Assembly (NCBI GenBank): GCA_964424455.1
Contig: CAYRJA010000023.1
Coordinates: forward strand, 1-33,533
Direction: 5' to 3'
Length of the DNA stretch: 33,533 nucleotides
DNA from: CAYRJA01 sp964424455
Lineage (GTDB): Bacteria; Bacteroidota; Bacteroidia; Chitinophagales; UBA10324
Of the stretch, positions 1 to 8,213 are shown in pieces (positions within the stretch are counted from its first letter, which is position 1; every line of letters begins with the position of its first letter). The translations under genes and the position numbers were made by a program. The notes under the pieces were generated by a model. The model made no database searches. It was not told the origin of the DNA and worked only from the letters and a program-made list of their open reading frames with translations.

Positions 1-37
1 TTTTTCTTTTATACTTACCTGCCTTTACTTGTAGTTT

Positions 38-601
38 TCATGCAACAATACCGAAATTAATTGTCTTTATTTTTAGTGTTTGCCAGATTTTGCGATCAAG
101 ATCTGCCTTTGCAACTTTTTCAACCATCCATGTATTAAAATTTCTTTTTTCTGCAAACACATCAACAATAACTATCCTGCCATTTTCATTTAAAAGCTCT
201 AATAAGTTGTCAAGGACTTTTTCCCATTCAAGAATTACAGATAACCCGAGAACACAAATTACTCTGTCAAATTTCAGTTTATTGTTAGTAAGTTTTTCAA
301 TTGAATACAGATTTAGTTCGCGTGCATCGGATTGAAACAGATTAAATTTTTGCCAGTTGTTTTTTGCAATTTTAGTTTGCGCTTTCTTAAGCATTCCGTC
401 AGAGAAGTCGGTGCCGTAGATAGACACATTTTTACCTGTTGCCTTTATGTGTCTGAAATTTGCACCTGTTCCACAAGCAACATCAAGGATAGTATGTTCA
501 TCTTTTATGTCAAGTAATTCTACAGCCCTTACTCTGCTGTTAAAATATAATTTTTCAAGCGAGTTATCATAAAAATTTGAAAAAATGTCGTACCATTTCA
601 T
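38..601 (-). CDS. Class I SAM-dependent methyltransferase
   Basis: Rossmann-fold methyltransferase of 187 residues. Motif I (ILDVACGTG) is at residues 38-46, the acidic residue that would hold the SAM ribose is Asp65 (YGTDFS), and QSDARE near 90-95 is the usual adenine-side loop; GRIVIVDVF near 141-149 is a core strand. The fold and SAM binding are clear; the substrate is not, although the overall pattern resembles UbiE/small-molecule methyltransferases. The ATG start is followed directly by the conserved WYD.FS.FYD opening. The C terminus looks short: the protein stops soon after WQTLK, where I would expect about 15-20 more residues. A few open codons follow the TGA before the window ends, so a frameshift or natural truncation is possible. 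The neighbouring minus-strand gene lies 102 bases upstream, so shared transcription is uncertain. Confidence 0.85.
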   Translation of the reverse strand: MKWYDIFSNFYDNSLEKLYFNSRVRAVELLDIKDEHTILDVACGTGANFRHIKATGKNVSIYGTDFSDGMLKKAQTKIAKNNWQKFNLFQSDARELNLYSIEKLTNNKLKFDRVICVLGLSVILEWEKVLDNLLELLNENGRIVIVDVFAEKRNFNTWMVEKVAKADLDRKIWQTLKIKTINFGIVA

Positions 602-703
602 ATCGTATCATTAATAAATTTCTTCTTTTATGTGACAGCTAATGATTCGCGTTTTGGCGATGTTATTGTCTATGCATATAATATTATACTACCATGATAT
701 TGA

Positions 704-1075
704 CTAATCTCTTTTTACTGTAACACTTACGATGATTGTAACAATAAGACTCTCGGCAAGACCGATGAGATGGTAAGGGTTCAGGAGAAAAGCGTAGTCT
801 TTAACAAAGAGAGGAATGGTTATAATGGAGTCCAATACAAGACTGACAGCAAAAAAAATCAGGCAAAGATACAATCCTTGTTTTGCGCCTGTCTTTATCT
901 TCGGCTTATTAAAATAGATCAATGCAGGAATAAGAATTGTAATGGGAAATAGGATATAATGAACTATGCTAACATCTGTATTAGTTATTCCAAAGCCAAA
1001 CATAAGAACACTCACTTCAAAGAATACCAGTACCCATGAAATTGCTCCTGTCCAAATTGCTCTTTTAAAGTCCAT
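704..1075 (-). CDS. Small four-helix integral membrane protein, unknown function
   Basis: A 123-residue protein made almost entirely of four hydrophobic segments (roughly residues 8-28, 37-55, 67-88 and 98-118) joined by short polar loops, with a basic KPKIKTGAK loop between helices 2 and 3. I do not recognise the family with confidence. The open frame extends two codons further to a TTG at 1081, but the ATG at 1075 (MDFKRA) gives a normal positive-charged N terminus and is preferred. It contains no catalytic motif. It lies on the same strand as the methyltransferase, with no sign of functional coupling. Confidence 0.7.
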   Translation of the reverse strand: MDFKRAIWTGAISWVLVFFEVSVLMFGFGITNTDVSIVHYILFPITILIPALIYFNKPKIKTGAKQGLYLCLIFFAVSLVLDSIITIPLFVKDYAFLLNPYHLIGLAESLIVTIIVSVTVKRD

Positions 1076-1376
1076 ATACAATTAGTTTTTATTTGCTAAA
1101 GTAATTTTAGCATTGGGTTAACGTCAGCCCTCCTAAAGACTTTTACTTAACTCAAAATTATTAAAAATAATATTTCAGCAAAGCATTAGTTGGCTTTTCA
1201 GCAGTTAATAAAATAAACTTTTAGAACGGCGAAAATTTAATGATTTACGACTTGCAGAAATAGGAGTAAATCGAAGCAATCAACTGTCAGCAAGCAAAGT
1301 TTAGTAAGATATGCAACACAAACACTTTATCAGGTCAACTTTGCAACTTGAAAATGTATAAGCATGTATGTTGGTT
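1076..1376. other. Intergenic region without recognised features
   Basis: About 300 bases downstream of the efflux operon and upstream of the small membrane protein. I see no convincing ORF, RNA gene, terminator hairpin with a T-tract, or repeat in it. It is AT-rich and could hold the promoter of the membrane protein, but no good TAnnTTTG element was found near that start. Confidence 0.5.
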
Positions 1377-2498
1377 TTAACTCGTTTTTTTGTAATTCAA
1401 AATAGCCCATCCATTCAGTACTATTGCAAACCCTACCATTATCAGAAAATGGTGTTGGATATTTACAAAACCACTTCCCTTTAGTACTATCATGCGCATT
1501 ACTTCTATGAAATAAGTTATCGGACTAATTTGGGTAATCATATAAGCCCATCTTGGCATACCATCTAAAGGAGTGAATAGTCCGCTCATCAATACGAAAA
1601 TCATCATGATGAAAAAAGCAACAGACATTGCTTGTTGTTGTGTTTCTGAAAAGGTGGAAATGAGCAATCCTAAGCCCAAGACAGCAATGAGATAGATAGC
1701 TAAGTATGAGTATAGTAATAAAATATTTCCTACCGGAAATATTCCATACACTAACCATCCTACACCAAACAGCCCAATACTAAATATTATCATACCGATA
1801 ACCCAAAACGGAATGAGTTTACCTAAAATAAATTGATGTTTTTTTATGGGTGTTACATTAATTTGTTCGATGGTCCCAACTTCTTTTTCCTTGACAATAT
1901 TCAAGGTACACATATAAGCGCCAATCATAGTTACCAACAATGCCAGTATTCCCGGAACCATATAGAAACGGTAATTCATGGATGGATTAAACCAATTGGA
2001 AGTAGTAACTTCAATCATCTGTATCGGACTGATCTTAGGAAATTGCACCCATTCGGCTCTCACCTCTGCATTGTAGTCGGCGATAATCTGATTGAGATAT
2101 ACTCCTCCCAAATTGGCTTTTACACCATTAATAGCGTTAACAGCTATAAATAGTTTTTGTACATCTTCCCGTATTAAATTCTTTTCAAAGCCCTGTGGAA
2201 TTTCTAAAATCAAATCAGCATCGCCGTTTTCAATTTGTCGGAATGCCTTATTGAATCCACTTGTGTAATCGGTAAGTCTAAAATACCCGGATGCTCCAAT
2301 TTTATTAATCAGTTTTTGCGAATAGTCAGTATGATCATGGTCAACAATAGCAATATTGATATTCTTTACTTCATAATCGGCAGCCAGAGGAAGTATGAGC
2401 AATTGCATTATCGGAGCAACAAATATCAGCGGTAACAACCCTTTGTTCCGAAATACTTGCCGGAATTCTTTTTGTAGTAAAAACTTCAATGTTCTCAT
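1377..2498 (-). CDS. ABC-2 type transporter permease (YbhR-like)
   Basis: A 373-residue ABC-2 permease: one N-terminal membrane segment (about residues 21-41), a large extracytoplasmic domain (about 42-175), then five membrane helices packed in residues 180-370, the layout of the YbhR/YhhJ group. The cytoplasmic loop after the second helix carries the conserved VKEKEVGTIEQINVTPI motif, which is the coupling helix that touches the ATPase. Its ATG overlaps the stop of the preceding permease gene by four bases (ATGA), so translation is probably coupled. It is the last gene of the efflux operon, and with the next permease would form the membrane heterodimer driven by the two ATPases encoded upstream. 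The substrate is unknown; drug or cation-antibiotic export is inferred from the operon. Confidence 0.93.
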   Translation of the reverse strand: MRTLKFLLQKEFRQVFRNKGLLPLIFVAPIMQLLILPLAADYEVKNINIAIVDHDHTDYSQKLINKIGASGYFRLTDYTSGFNKAFRQIENGDADLILEIPQGFEKNLIREDVQKLFIAVNAINGVKANLGGVYLNQIIADYNAEVRAEWVQFPKISPIQMIEVTTSNWFNPSMNYRFYMVPGILALLVTMIGAYMCTLNIVKEKEVGTIEQINVTPIKKHQFILGKLIPFWVIGMIIFSIGLFGVGWLVYGIFPVGNILLLYSYLAIYLIAVLGLGLLISTFSETQQQAMSVAFFIMMIFVLMSGLFTPLDGMPRWAYMITQISPITYFIEVMRMIVLKGSGFVNIQHHFLIMVGFAIVLNGWAILNYKKTS

Positions 2499-3601
2499 GC
2501 CAATCGGATTTTAAACTTTTTGATATTGATGACCAGCAGAAACAAAGTCATTCCGAATAATATCAGGGTATCTTTCCAAATTGCAGAGAACCCTAATCCT
2601 TTTATCATAATAGATTTTACAACGTTGTAATACCATTTGGCGGGTACGATATCGGAAACGAGTTGTAATGCATAAGGCATATTTTCCAATGGAAACATAA
2701 ATCCTGTAAACAGAATGGTTGGCACTAACATACCCATCAGGGAAACCAACATGGCAGATTGTTGGGATGTTGTAACATTTGATATCAGCAAACCCAGAGA
2801 TAGTGCAGTAACTATAAATATGGTACTTACTCCATAGAGCAATATGATACTACCATTGACAGGCATTCCCAATACAAACACACTCAGCAGTAAAATAACC
2901 GTCAGGTTGATAAGCGACAATGCCAGGTATGGAACTGCTTTTGAAACGAGTACCAGGAAAGGGTTGAATGGCGATACTAAAAGCACTTCCATTGTTCCGA
3001 TTTCTTTTTCCTTAACAATGGAAACGGATGTCATCAGTACACATACCAGAAGTAAAATCAAGGATATCATACCAGGTACAAAATTTACAGCCGCCTTTAG
3101 TTCTGGGTTGTAAATCATTCTTACTTCTGTATTTATGCGGTAAGGTAATTTCTGTAGCTGCATCTGTTCATTCTGGTAATCCATAATAATTTGTGAAGCA
3201 TAACCACTTACTGTAGTAGCTGTATTTGGGTCGGAAGCATCGGTTATCAACTGTATCTGTGCTTTGTTCTGATGTAATAGATCAGTATTAAATCCTGAAG
3301 GAAAAACAATAACCATTTTTACTTTCCCCTCCTTAAGGGTTGTTTCAATTTGTTGATGGCTTAGTGTTTTTTTTTCTATTTCAAATTGTTTACCTGCTTC
3401 AATCTTACTGATGATTTGTTGTGATGCATTGTCATGGGCATAATCGCAGATAATGATTTTTGAATTTTTGATTTCGTTAGTCAGTGCAAAGCCGAAGAGG
3501 ATAATCTGCACAATGGGTAAACCAAAGAGCATCAATAACGTTTTTGGGTCACGCAGGACATGCAGAAATTCTTTTTTTACAAAAGCAATAAACTGTTTCA
3601 T
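2495..3601 (-). CDS. ABC-2 type transporter permease (YbhS-like)
   Basis: A 368-residue paralogue of the following permease with the same plan: an N-terminal helix near residues 23-43, an extracytoplasmic domain to about 170, and five C-terminal helices. Its coupling-loop motif is VKEKEIGTMEVLLVSPF, the classical ABC-2 signature. Two bases separate its ATG from the stop of the ATPase gene upstream (TAA then ATG), and it overlaps the next gene by four bases, so the six transporter genes form one tight operon. In E. coli the ybhS and ybhR products fill these two positions. Function as one half of the transmembrane channel is well supported; the exported compound cannot be read from the sequence. 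Confidence 0.93.
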   Translation of the reverse strand: MKQFIAFVKKEFLHVLRDPKTLLMLFGLPIVQIILFGFALTNEIKNSKIIICDYAHDNASQQIISKIEAGKQFEIEKKTLSHQQIETTLKEGKVKMVIVFPSGFNTDLLHQNKAQIQLITDASDPNTATTVSGYASQIIMDYQNEQMQLQKLPYRINTEVRMIYNPELKAAVNFVPGMISLILLLVCVLMTSVSIVKEKEIGTMEVLLVSPFNPFLVLVSKAVPYLALSLINLTVILLLSVFVLGMPVNGSIILLYGVSTIFIVTALSLGLLISNVTTSQQSAMLVSLMGMLVPTILFTGFMFPLENMPYALQLVSDIVPAKWYYNVVKSIMIKGLGFSAIWKDTLILFGMTLFLLVINIKKFKIRLA

Positions 3602-3603
3602 CG

Positions 3604-4350
3604 TTAATCTGACTTTCGTTTTGCGCCTCTGGCTAATTCGTAAAATACTTCATCCATGGAGGATACTGAATATTTATGCTTTAAGTTTACTGGTGTATCC
3701 AATGCTTTTACGACTCCGTCCACCATCATCGAAATTCGATTGCAATATTCAGCTTCATCCATATAATGGGTAGTTACAAAAATGGTAATGCCTCTGTCTG
3801 CTGCCGAGTAAATCAAATCCCAAAATTGTCGCCGTGTTACCGGGTCAACCCCTCCGGTGGGTTCATCCAGGAATACAATTTTAGGTTCGTGTAATACAGC
3901 AACCGAGAAAGCTAATTTTTGTTTCCACCCCAAGGGCAATGAAGCCACTAATTTTTTTTCTTCGCTTTGCATTCCTAATGTTTCAATTAGTTCATTACTT
4001 TTTTCCTTCAATTGTTTATCAGGCAGACCATAGATGCCACCAAAGAATTGTATGTTTTCTTTTACTGTTAAATCTTCATACAACGAAAAATTTTGACTCA
4101 TGTAGCCAATGTTTCTTTTAATCTGTTCGGTCTGCTTATAAATATCATAGCCCGCAATAGTTGCATTTCCTGAAGAAGGTTTGGATAGCCCGCAAAGCAT
4201 CTTCATTGCAGTTGTTTTACCGGCACCATTCGCACCAAGGAAACCGAATATTTCACCCGAATACACTTCAATCGTGACTTCATGGGCAGCAATGAAATCG
4301 CCAAATCGCTTTGTTAGCTTGTTTGTTTTTATAGCTACTTCATCGTTCAT
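3604..4350 (-). CDS. ABC transporter ATPase, corresponds to C-terminal half of YbhF
   Basis: A 248-residue nucleotide-binding subunit. Walker A is GANGAGKT (39-46), the Q-loop Gln is present (Gln86 in YMSQNFSLY), Walker B is IVFLDE (158-163) and the switch His is present (His195 in TTHYMDEA). The signature motif is not LSGG but LPLGW (138-142), a pattern I associate with the second domain of YbhF-type ATPases. Paired with the upstream ATPase, this subunit supplies the good Walker/Q/H set and the partner supplies a canonical LSGG, so one composite site should hydrolyse ATP normally. The ATG lies one base after the stop of the upstream ATPase gene (TGATATG), which suggests coupled translation. 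In E. coli the two halves are one polypeptide. Confidence 0.94.
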   Translation of the reverse strand: MNDEVAIKTNKLTKRFGDFIAAHEVTIEVYSGEIFGFLGANGAGKTTAMKMLCGLSKPSSGNATIAGYDIYKQTEQIKRNIGYMSQNFSLYEDLTVKENIQFFGGIYGLPDKQLKEKSNELIETLGMQSEEKKLVASLPLGWKQKLAFSVAVLHEPKIVFLDEPTGGVDPVTRRQFWDLIYSAADRGITIFVTTHYMDEAEYCNRISMMVDGVVKALDTPVNLKHKYSVSSMDEVFYELARGAKRKSD

Positions 4351-4351
4351 A

Positions 4352-5266
4352 TCAGTTCATTAGATTGATAAAGCAATCTTCAATACTTGGTGTGATAGGT
4401 TTAATTTCAATATCTTGGAAATTGCTATCATGTAAACTTTGTATCAGTTCATTTTGTGAACGCTCATTGTAATTATGAAATGTGATGTGATGAAAATCAC
4501 CAAATGAGTAACAGCTTTTTATTTGTGGAATATTTTTCAACATATTCTGAAGCTTGCTCATATTGTTTGCTCTTACGGCATACAGCGTGTCGGGGAATTT
4601 TTTGATAATAGTATCCGGCGTGTTAATGGATATAATATTGCCGTTTTGCATGAGTCCAATTCTTTCGCAAAGGTTAGCTTCGTCCATATAGGATGTCGCA
4701 ACCAGAATTGTAATACCTTGTTCCTTTAATCCTTTTAACATTTCCCAAAACTCTTTTCTTGAAACTACATCTACACCAGTAGTGGGCTCATCTAGAAATA
4801 ATACTGTTGGGCGATGAATGAGAGCGCAACACAACGCCAATTTCTGTTTCATCCCACCGGATAGCTTTCCTGCCTTGCGTGCTTTGAATGGCTCTAACAG
4901 GATGTAGATATCTTTTATCAAATTATAATTTTCGGCTATGCTGGTATTGAATACCGTGGCAAAGAAATTTAGATTCTCCTCTACGGATAAATCTTGATAC
5001 AACGAAAACTTACCAGGCATATAGCCAACATTTTTACGAATGGTTTTGTAATCTTTTACAACGTCATAACCATTTACTGATGCAGTACCACTATCCGGTA
5101 ATAATAGGGTTGTAAGTATTCTGAAAATACTTGTTTTACCTGCGCCGTCGGGACCAATCAAACCAAATAATTCTCCTTTATTTACATGGAATGAAACATC
5201 GTTTACGGCTTTTATTTCACCCTTACTGTAAGTTTTCACTATGTTATTTAATTCGACATCTGCCAT
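4352..5266 (-). CDS. ABC transporter ATPase, corresponds to N-terminal half of YbhF
   Basis: A 304-residue nucleotide-binding subunit with Walker A GPDGAGKTS (38-46), signature LSGGM (135-139) and Walker B VLFLDE (155-160). Two switch residues are changed: the Q-loop position reads YMPGKFSLY (Gly85 instead of Gln) and the H-loop reads ATSYMDEA (Ser192 instead of His). The ATP site built on this subunit's Walker A would therefore lack Q and H and face the degenerate LPLGW signature of its partner, while the other site is canonical. After the ATPase core there is a C-terminal extension of about 90 residues, consistent with a regulatory or linker segment. The gene sits two bases downstream of the HlyD-family adaptor gene. 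Confidence 0.94.
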   Translation of the reverse strand: MADVELNNIVKTYSKGEIKAVNDVSFHVNKGELFGLIGPDGAGKTSIFRILTTLLLPDSGTASVNGYDVVKDYKTIRKNVGYMPGKFSLYQDLSVEENLNFFATVFNTSIAENYNLIKDIYILLEPFKARKAGKLSGGMKQKLALCCALIHRPTVLFLDEPTTGVDVVSRKEFWEMLKGLKEQGITILVATSYMDEANLCERIGLMQNGNIISINTPDTIIKKFPDTLYAVRANNMSKLQNMLKNIPQIKSCYSFGDFHHITFHNYNERSQNELIQSLHDSNFQDIEIKPITPSIEDCFINLMN

Positions 5267-5268
5267 GG

Positions 5269-6171
5269 TTATTTGAAATTTATTTCACCATACATACCTA
5301 TTTTATATGTACCATCATTTTTTACTTTCACTTTAATTGCGTAAACCATATTTGCCCGTTCGTCTTTGGTCTGAACGGTTTTTGGCGTAAACTCTGCTTT
5401 GTCGTTTATCCAAACTATTGTACCTGTTGTTTCTTTGTAGCCGCCTTTGCCATCATCAGTAAACACTTTTACCTGTTGATTTAATTTTGCCTGTGACAGT
5501 TGATTGCCTGTGATGTACGCTCTTAAAATAATAGTTGATAAGTCAGCAATTTTGTAAAGAGGTTTTCCGGTAGCAGTCATTTCGTTGGCTTCGGCATATT
5601 TGGTCAATACCGTTCCGTTTATCGGGTTTATGAGTTTGCATTTTGCCAATTGGTCATTCAACTGTTCCACTTGTGTGGTTACTGAAACAGCTTCTTTACT
5701 TATACCATCTGTGGAAATATCCAATGAGGATTTTTGTGCTTCAATTTGTTTCTTTATCACATCAATTTGTGCGTTAATGTCATCTAATTGTTTTTGAGGT
5801 GCAGCATCGCCATTAACCAAATTTGTAATTCGTACTTTTTCTTTTTGTGCAGTGGCAAGATGCGATTGCAAAGCCGCTAATTGAGCCGCTTCATTGGGCT
5901 TTTTACTAAGAATAGCATTTACCTGTGCCAATAGTTGTTTCTTTTTCAAATACAATTGTGTGCTGTCAATATAGCCGACAATTTGCCCCGCTTGAAGCGT
6001 TTGCCCTTCTTCAATTTCAAACTGCTTAATCGCACCTGTGGCTTCTGAAGAAATAATTATTTCCTCTGCCTCAAAACTTCCTGAAGCGTCAAAGGAAATT
6101 TTATTGTTGTTGCAAGCTGCAAATAATATTACAATGCCTGTTACAAATACGATAGTTCTTATTTTTTTCAT
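5269..6171 (-). CDS. HlyD-family periplasmic adaptor (YbhG/EmrA-like), lipoprotein
   Basis: A 300-residue membrane-fusion protein that should bridge the inner-membrane ABC transporter and the TolC-like duct. It begins with a lipoprotein signal (LFAAC lipobox, Cys20), so it is probably lipid-anchored rather than spanning the membrane. Residues about 30-75 form the first half of a lipoyl-like domain (ATGAIKQFEIEEGQTLQAG), 75-180 are Gln/Lys-rich coiled coil, and the second lipoyl half (LINPINGTVLTKYAEANEM) and a beta-barrel follow. The residues after Cys20 (NNNKIS) lack the acidic surface-export pattern of Bacteroidota lipoproteins, which fits a periplasmic location. The gene lies 21 bases downstream of the TolC-like gene. 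Confidence 0.93.
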   Translation of the reverse strand: MKKIRTIVFVTGIVILFAACNNNKISFDASGSFEAEEIIISSEATGAIKQFEIEEGQTLQAGQIVGYIDSTQLYLKKKQLLAQVNAILSKKPNEAAQLAALQSHLATAQKEKVRITNLVNGDAAPQKQLDDINAQIDVIKKQIEAQKSSLDISTDGISKEAVSVTTQVEQLNDQLAKCKLINPINGTVLTKYAEANEMTATGKPLYKIADLSTIILRAYITGNQLSQAKLNQQVKVFTDDGKGGYKETTGTIVWINDKAEFTPKTVQTKDERANMVYAIKVKVKNDGTYKIGMYGEINFK

Positions 6172-6192
6172 TGCTTTTATTTTTTGATGTTG

Positions 6193-7473
6193 TTAATTAC
6201 CTGTCGTTGTTTGATAGTTGTATTGAGCTATTAAGAGTTGTATTTCGTGCAAAATCATATTTTGTCGTGCTTGGTCCTCTGCATTTACAGAAATAAGATA
6301 ATCATTGGTGGTGGCTGTTCCGTTTTCCAACTGAATATTCGTTGCGTTTTTCACACTTTCACGAAGCGAAATAATAATGCTGTCTGTTTCAATCAATTCC
6401 TGTGCTTTTGTTATTTCCGAACTTTGTTGTCGTAAATTCAGATTGGTGTTGAATAAAAATGTTTCCAGTTGAATATTTATGGAGCTCTGATTCACAGCAA
6501 GTATTTTCTTTTCATTATTGTAAGTATATAAACCTGTCAGATTCCAATTTAAGCGTAATCCACCAATGTAATAACCTTGCGCATCGTTGCTCAACATATT
6601 TAATGCAGGTCTGCCCCAACCACCTTGAAAGAACAAACTGAAACGCGGAAGGTTTTTCGCTGTAATCAACTTGCTTTGCAAGCCAAAAGCTTTTTTCTGC
6701 AATTCATGAAGTTTTATTTCGGGACGATTTATTGTATTGGAAACAAGTTGCGGTGCAGGTTTCAATAGTATAGTATTTTCATCAACCGGACTGTTAATAA
6801 AATGGGATAACATTTCTGCATATCCTTTTCGGGTTGCTTTCAATTCAATGATGCGCTGATTTACTTTCAGTAATTCCGCTTTCAAATTGTTTAAGTTGCT
6901 TTTGATTGCTGTGCCGTTTTGAATTGCAATGTTTGTTACATCAATACCACTTTGAATATCTTTTTTGAGCAAATCAGTTTGTTTCAGTTGTTCATCAATC
7001 AACAGTATTCCAAAGTAAAGTTGGCAAATGCGTTCTCTCAATTTGTAGATTTCTACTTCAACTTTTTGCTTTTCCACTTCGGCATTTGTTTCAATCAAAG
7101 TTTTATTGTCTTGCACAACAAATAAATCGGTAATGGGTTGTGAAACCTCTCCATATAGTCTGTATTGCTCCTTGTTGATGGTAGAAATGTTCATATTAGG
7201 CAACAAGATTGGAATTTGTGTTACTGCCGATTGATAAGTTGCCTGCCCTGCAATGTTGAACTGCGGTAAATAACCTTTGTTGGCATTGTCAACAGAGTAT
7301 TCTTTTGATTTTTCTATCAATCCATATTGCTTTATCAAAGGAAAATTACTTTTTGCCTTTGACAAACAAGTATCAAAGCTCAATGAATTGTTCTGTTGAG
7401 CCGAAGTCCAATGCGTTGAAAGTAGCATTATAACAATCAGCCAACTTGCAGCCATTTGTTTAATTTTAATCAT
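6193..7473 (-). CDS. TolC-family outer membrane efflux protein
   Basis: A 426-residue protein with an N-terminal signal peptide (about residues 1-25, ending TSAQ) followed by long amphipathic helices in two repeats, the OEP/TolC plan. It should trimerise in the outer membrane and form the exit duct of the ABC pump. It is the first gene of the transporter operon, after the TetR gene, and the YbhGFSR system of E. coli has no dedicated TolC at this position. An operator-like palindrome lies 19 bases upstream of the start (7492-7507), and a further half-site TTTTAATCA overlaps the start codon (7464-7472). Confidence 0.93.
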   Translation of the reverse strand: MIKIKQMAASWLIVIMLLSTHWTSAQQNNSLSFDTCLSKAKSNFPLIKQYGLIEKSKEYSVDNANKGYLPQFNIAGQATYQSAVTQIPILLPNMNISTINKEQYRLYGEVSQPITDLFVVQDNKTLIETNAEVEKQKVEVEIYKLRERICQLYFGILLIDEQLKQTDLLKKDIQSGIDVTNIAIQNGTAIKSNLNNLKAELLKVNQRIIELKATRKGYAEMLSHFINSPVDENTILLKPAPQLVSNTINRPEIKLHELQKKAFGLQSKLITAKNLPRFSLFFQGGWGRPALNMLSNDAQGYYIGGLRLNWNLTGLYTYNNEKKILAVNQSSINIQLETFLFNTNLNLRQQSSEITKAQELIETDSIIISLRESVKNATNIQLENGTATTNDYLISVNAEDQARQNMILHEIQLLIAQYNYQTTTGN

Positions 7474-7491
7474 GATATTTGGTATTTTGTT

Positions 7492-7507
7492 TTAATCATT
7501 CGATTAA
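7492..7507. promoter_or_regulatory. Putative TetR operator upstream of the tolC-like gene
   Basis: The palindrome TTAATC-ATTC-GATTAA matches the core of the longer palindrome in front of the tetR gene (TTAATC-ATTT-GATTAA) at 15 of 16 positions. It lies between the tetR stop and the efflux gene start, where a TetR-family repressor would be expected to control the pump genes. A half-site (TTTTAATCA, 7464-7472) follows at the start codon. The match between the two sites is seen directly; binding is inferred. Confidence 0.6.
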
Positions 7508-7524
7508 TAAATGAGTAAAATTTT

Positions 7525-8157
7525 TTACTTTGCTTTCAATGTTGCTTTTATCCAAACAGGAATAAGTTTTTTTCGCTGCTGCATTAATTCATTAAATTGT
7601 TTGTCATTCAGTCCGCCAATTCCTTGTAACAAAGGTTGTGCGACAAAAGGGAAAACGACTAAGCTCAGTAAGTTCATCAAAAAGTGCAATGGATTGGGTT
7701 CAACAATTTTTCCTTTCACAACAGCTTCCTGATGTTGCTTAAAAAATGAAGAGTTCATTACTAATTGTTTAATTGGCAATTTCTCTAATAACCCTTCTGA
7801 GTTGTTACGAATTTCGCTCAACATAAAAATCGGAAGATTGGGTTCTTTGGCAATAAAATCAATATAATGGGAAGCAATCAACTCAACTTTTATTTCCAAA
7901 GAACTTTTCCCGTCATTTAATATAAAAGCCATATTCTGCATAAACTCAAAAACAGTTTCAAACATTATAGTTTCAAACAGCTTTTTCTTGCTACGGAAAT
8001 AATAATTGAGTAAAGCAAGGTTGATGTTCGCTTCTTCGGCAATGTCCCTTGTACGGGTGGCAGCATATCCTTTTTTATGAAACACTACACGGGCAGCAGC
8101 TTTTATTTTTCCTTCTGTTGTCATGTCTAATGCTTTCACTTCATTCTTCTTTACCAT
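7525..8157 (-). CDS. TetR/AcrR-family transcriptional regulator (CecR-like)
   Basis: A 210-residue repressor with an N-terminal helix-turn-helix at about residues 14-60 (recognition region NINLALLNYYFRSKKKLFE is typical of the family) and a ligand-binding C-terminal domain whose sequence is not diagnostic. It is encoded immediately upstream of, and in the same direction as, the efflux operon, the same arrangement as cecR before ybhGFSR. A perfect 30-bp palindrome 54 bases upstream of the ATG and a related one between this gene and the next suggest that it represses both itself and the pump. A later ATG (MTTEGK) is an alternative start; the longer form is kept because it is a complete in-frame ATG start. 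The inducing ligand is unknown. Confidence 0.93.
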   Translation of the reverse strand: MVKKNEVKALDMTTEGKIKAAARVVFHKKGYAATRTRDIAEEANINLALLNYYFRSKKKLFETIMFETVFEFMQNMAFILNDGKSSLEIKVELIASHYIDFIAKEPNLPIFMLSEIRNNSEGLLEKLPIKQLVMNSSFFKQHQEAVVKGKIVEPNPLHFLMNLLSLVVFPFVAQPLLQGIGGLNDKQFNELMQQRKKLIPVWIKATLKAK

Positions 8158-8180
8158 TTTAGTAAATGTGTTATTGGGGA

Positions 8181-8213
8181 CAAAAATAGAAACTATATTT
8201 TTATTTGAACAAA
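8181..8213 (-). promoter_or_regulatory. Putative tetR/efflux promoter (TTTG-N21-TATTTTTG)
   Basis: On the minus strand TTTG (8213-8210) is followed after 21 bases by TATTTTTG (8188-8181), a full match to the Bacteroidota -7 consensus TAnnTTTG at an acceptable spacing from the -33 TTTG. The expected transcript would start near 8175, about 18 bases before the tetR ATG. The -33 TTTG shares three bases with the end of the operator palindrome, so bound repressor would block it. Confidence 0.5.

Noticed and set aside
1833..2153. Plus-strand open frames opposite the permease, ATPase and tolC-like genes
   Set aside because: They are antisense shadows of well-supported genes, without signal peptides, motifs or plausible starts.
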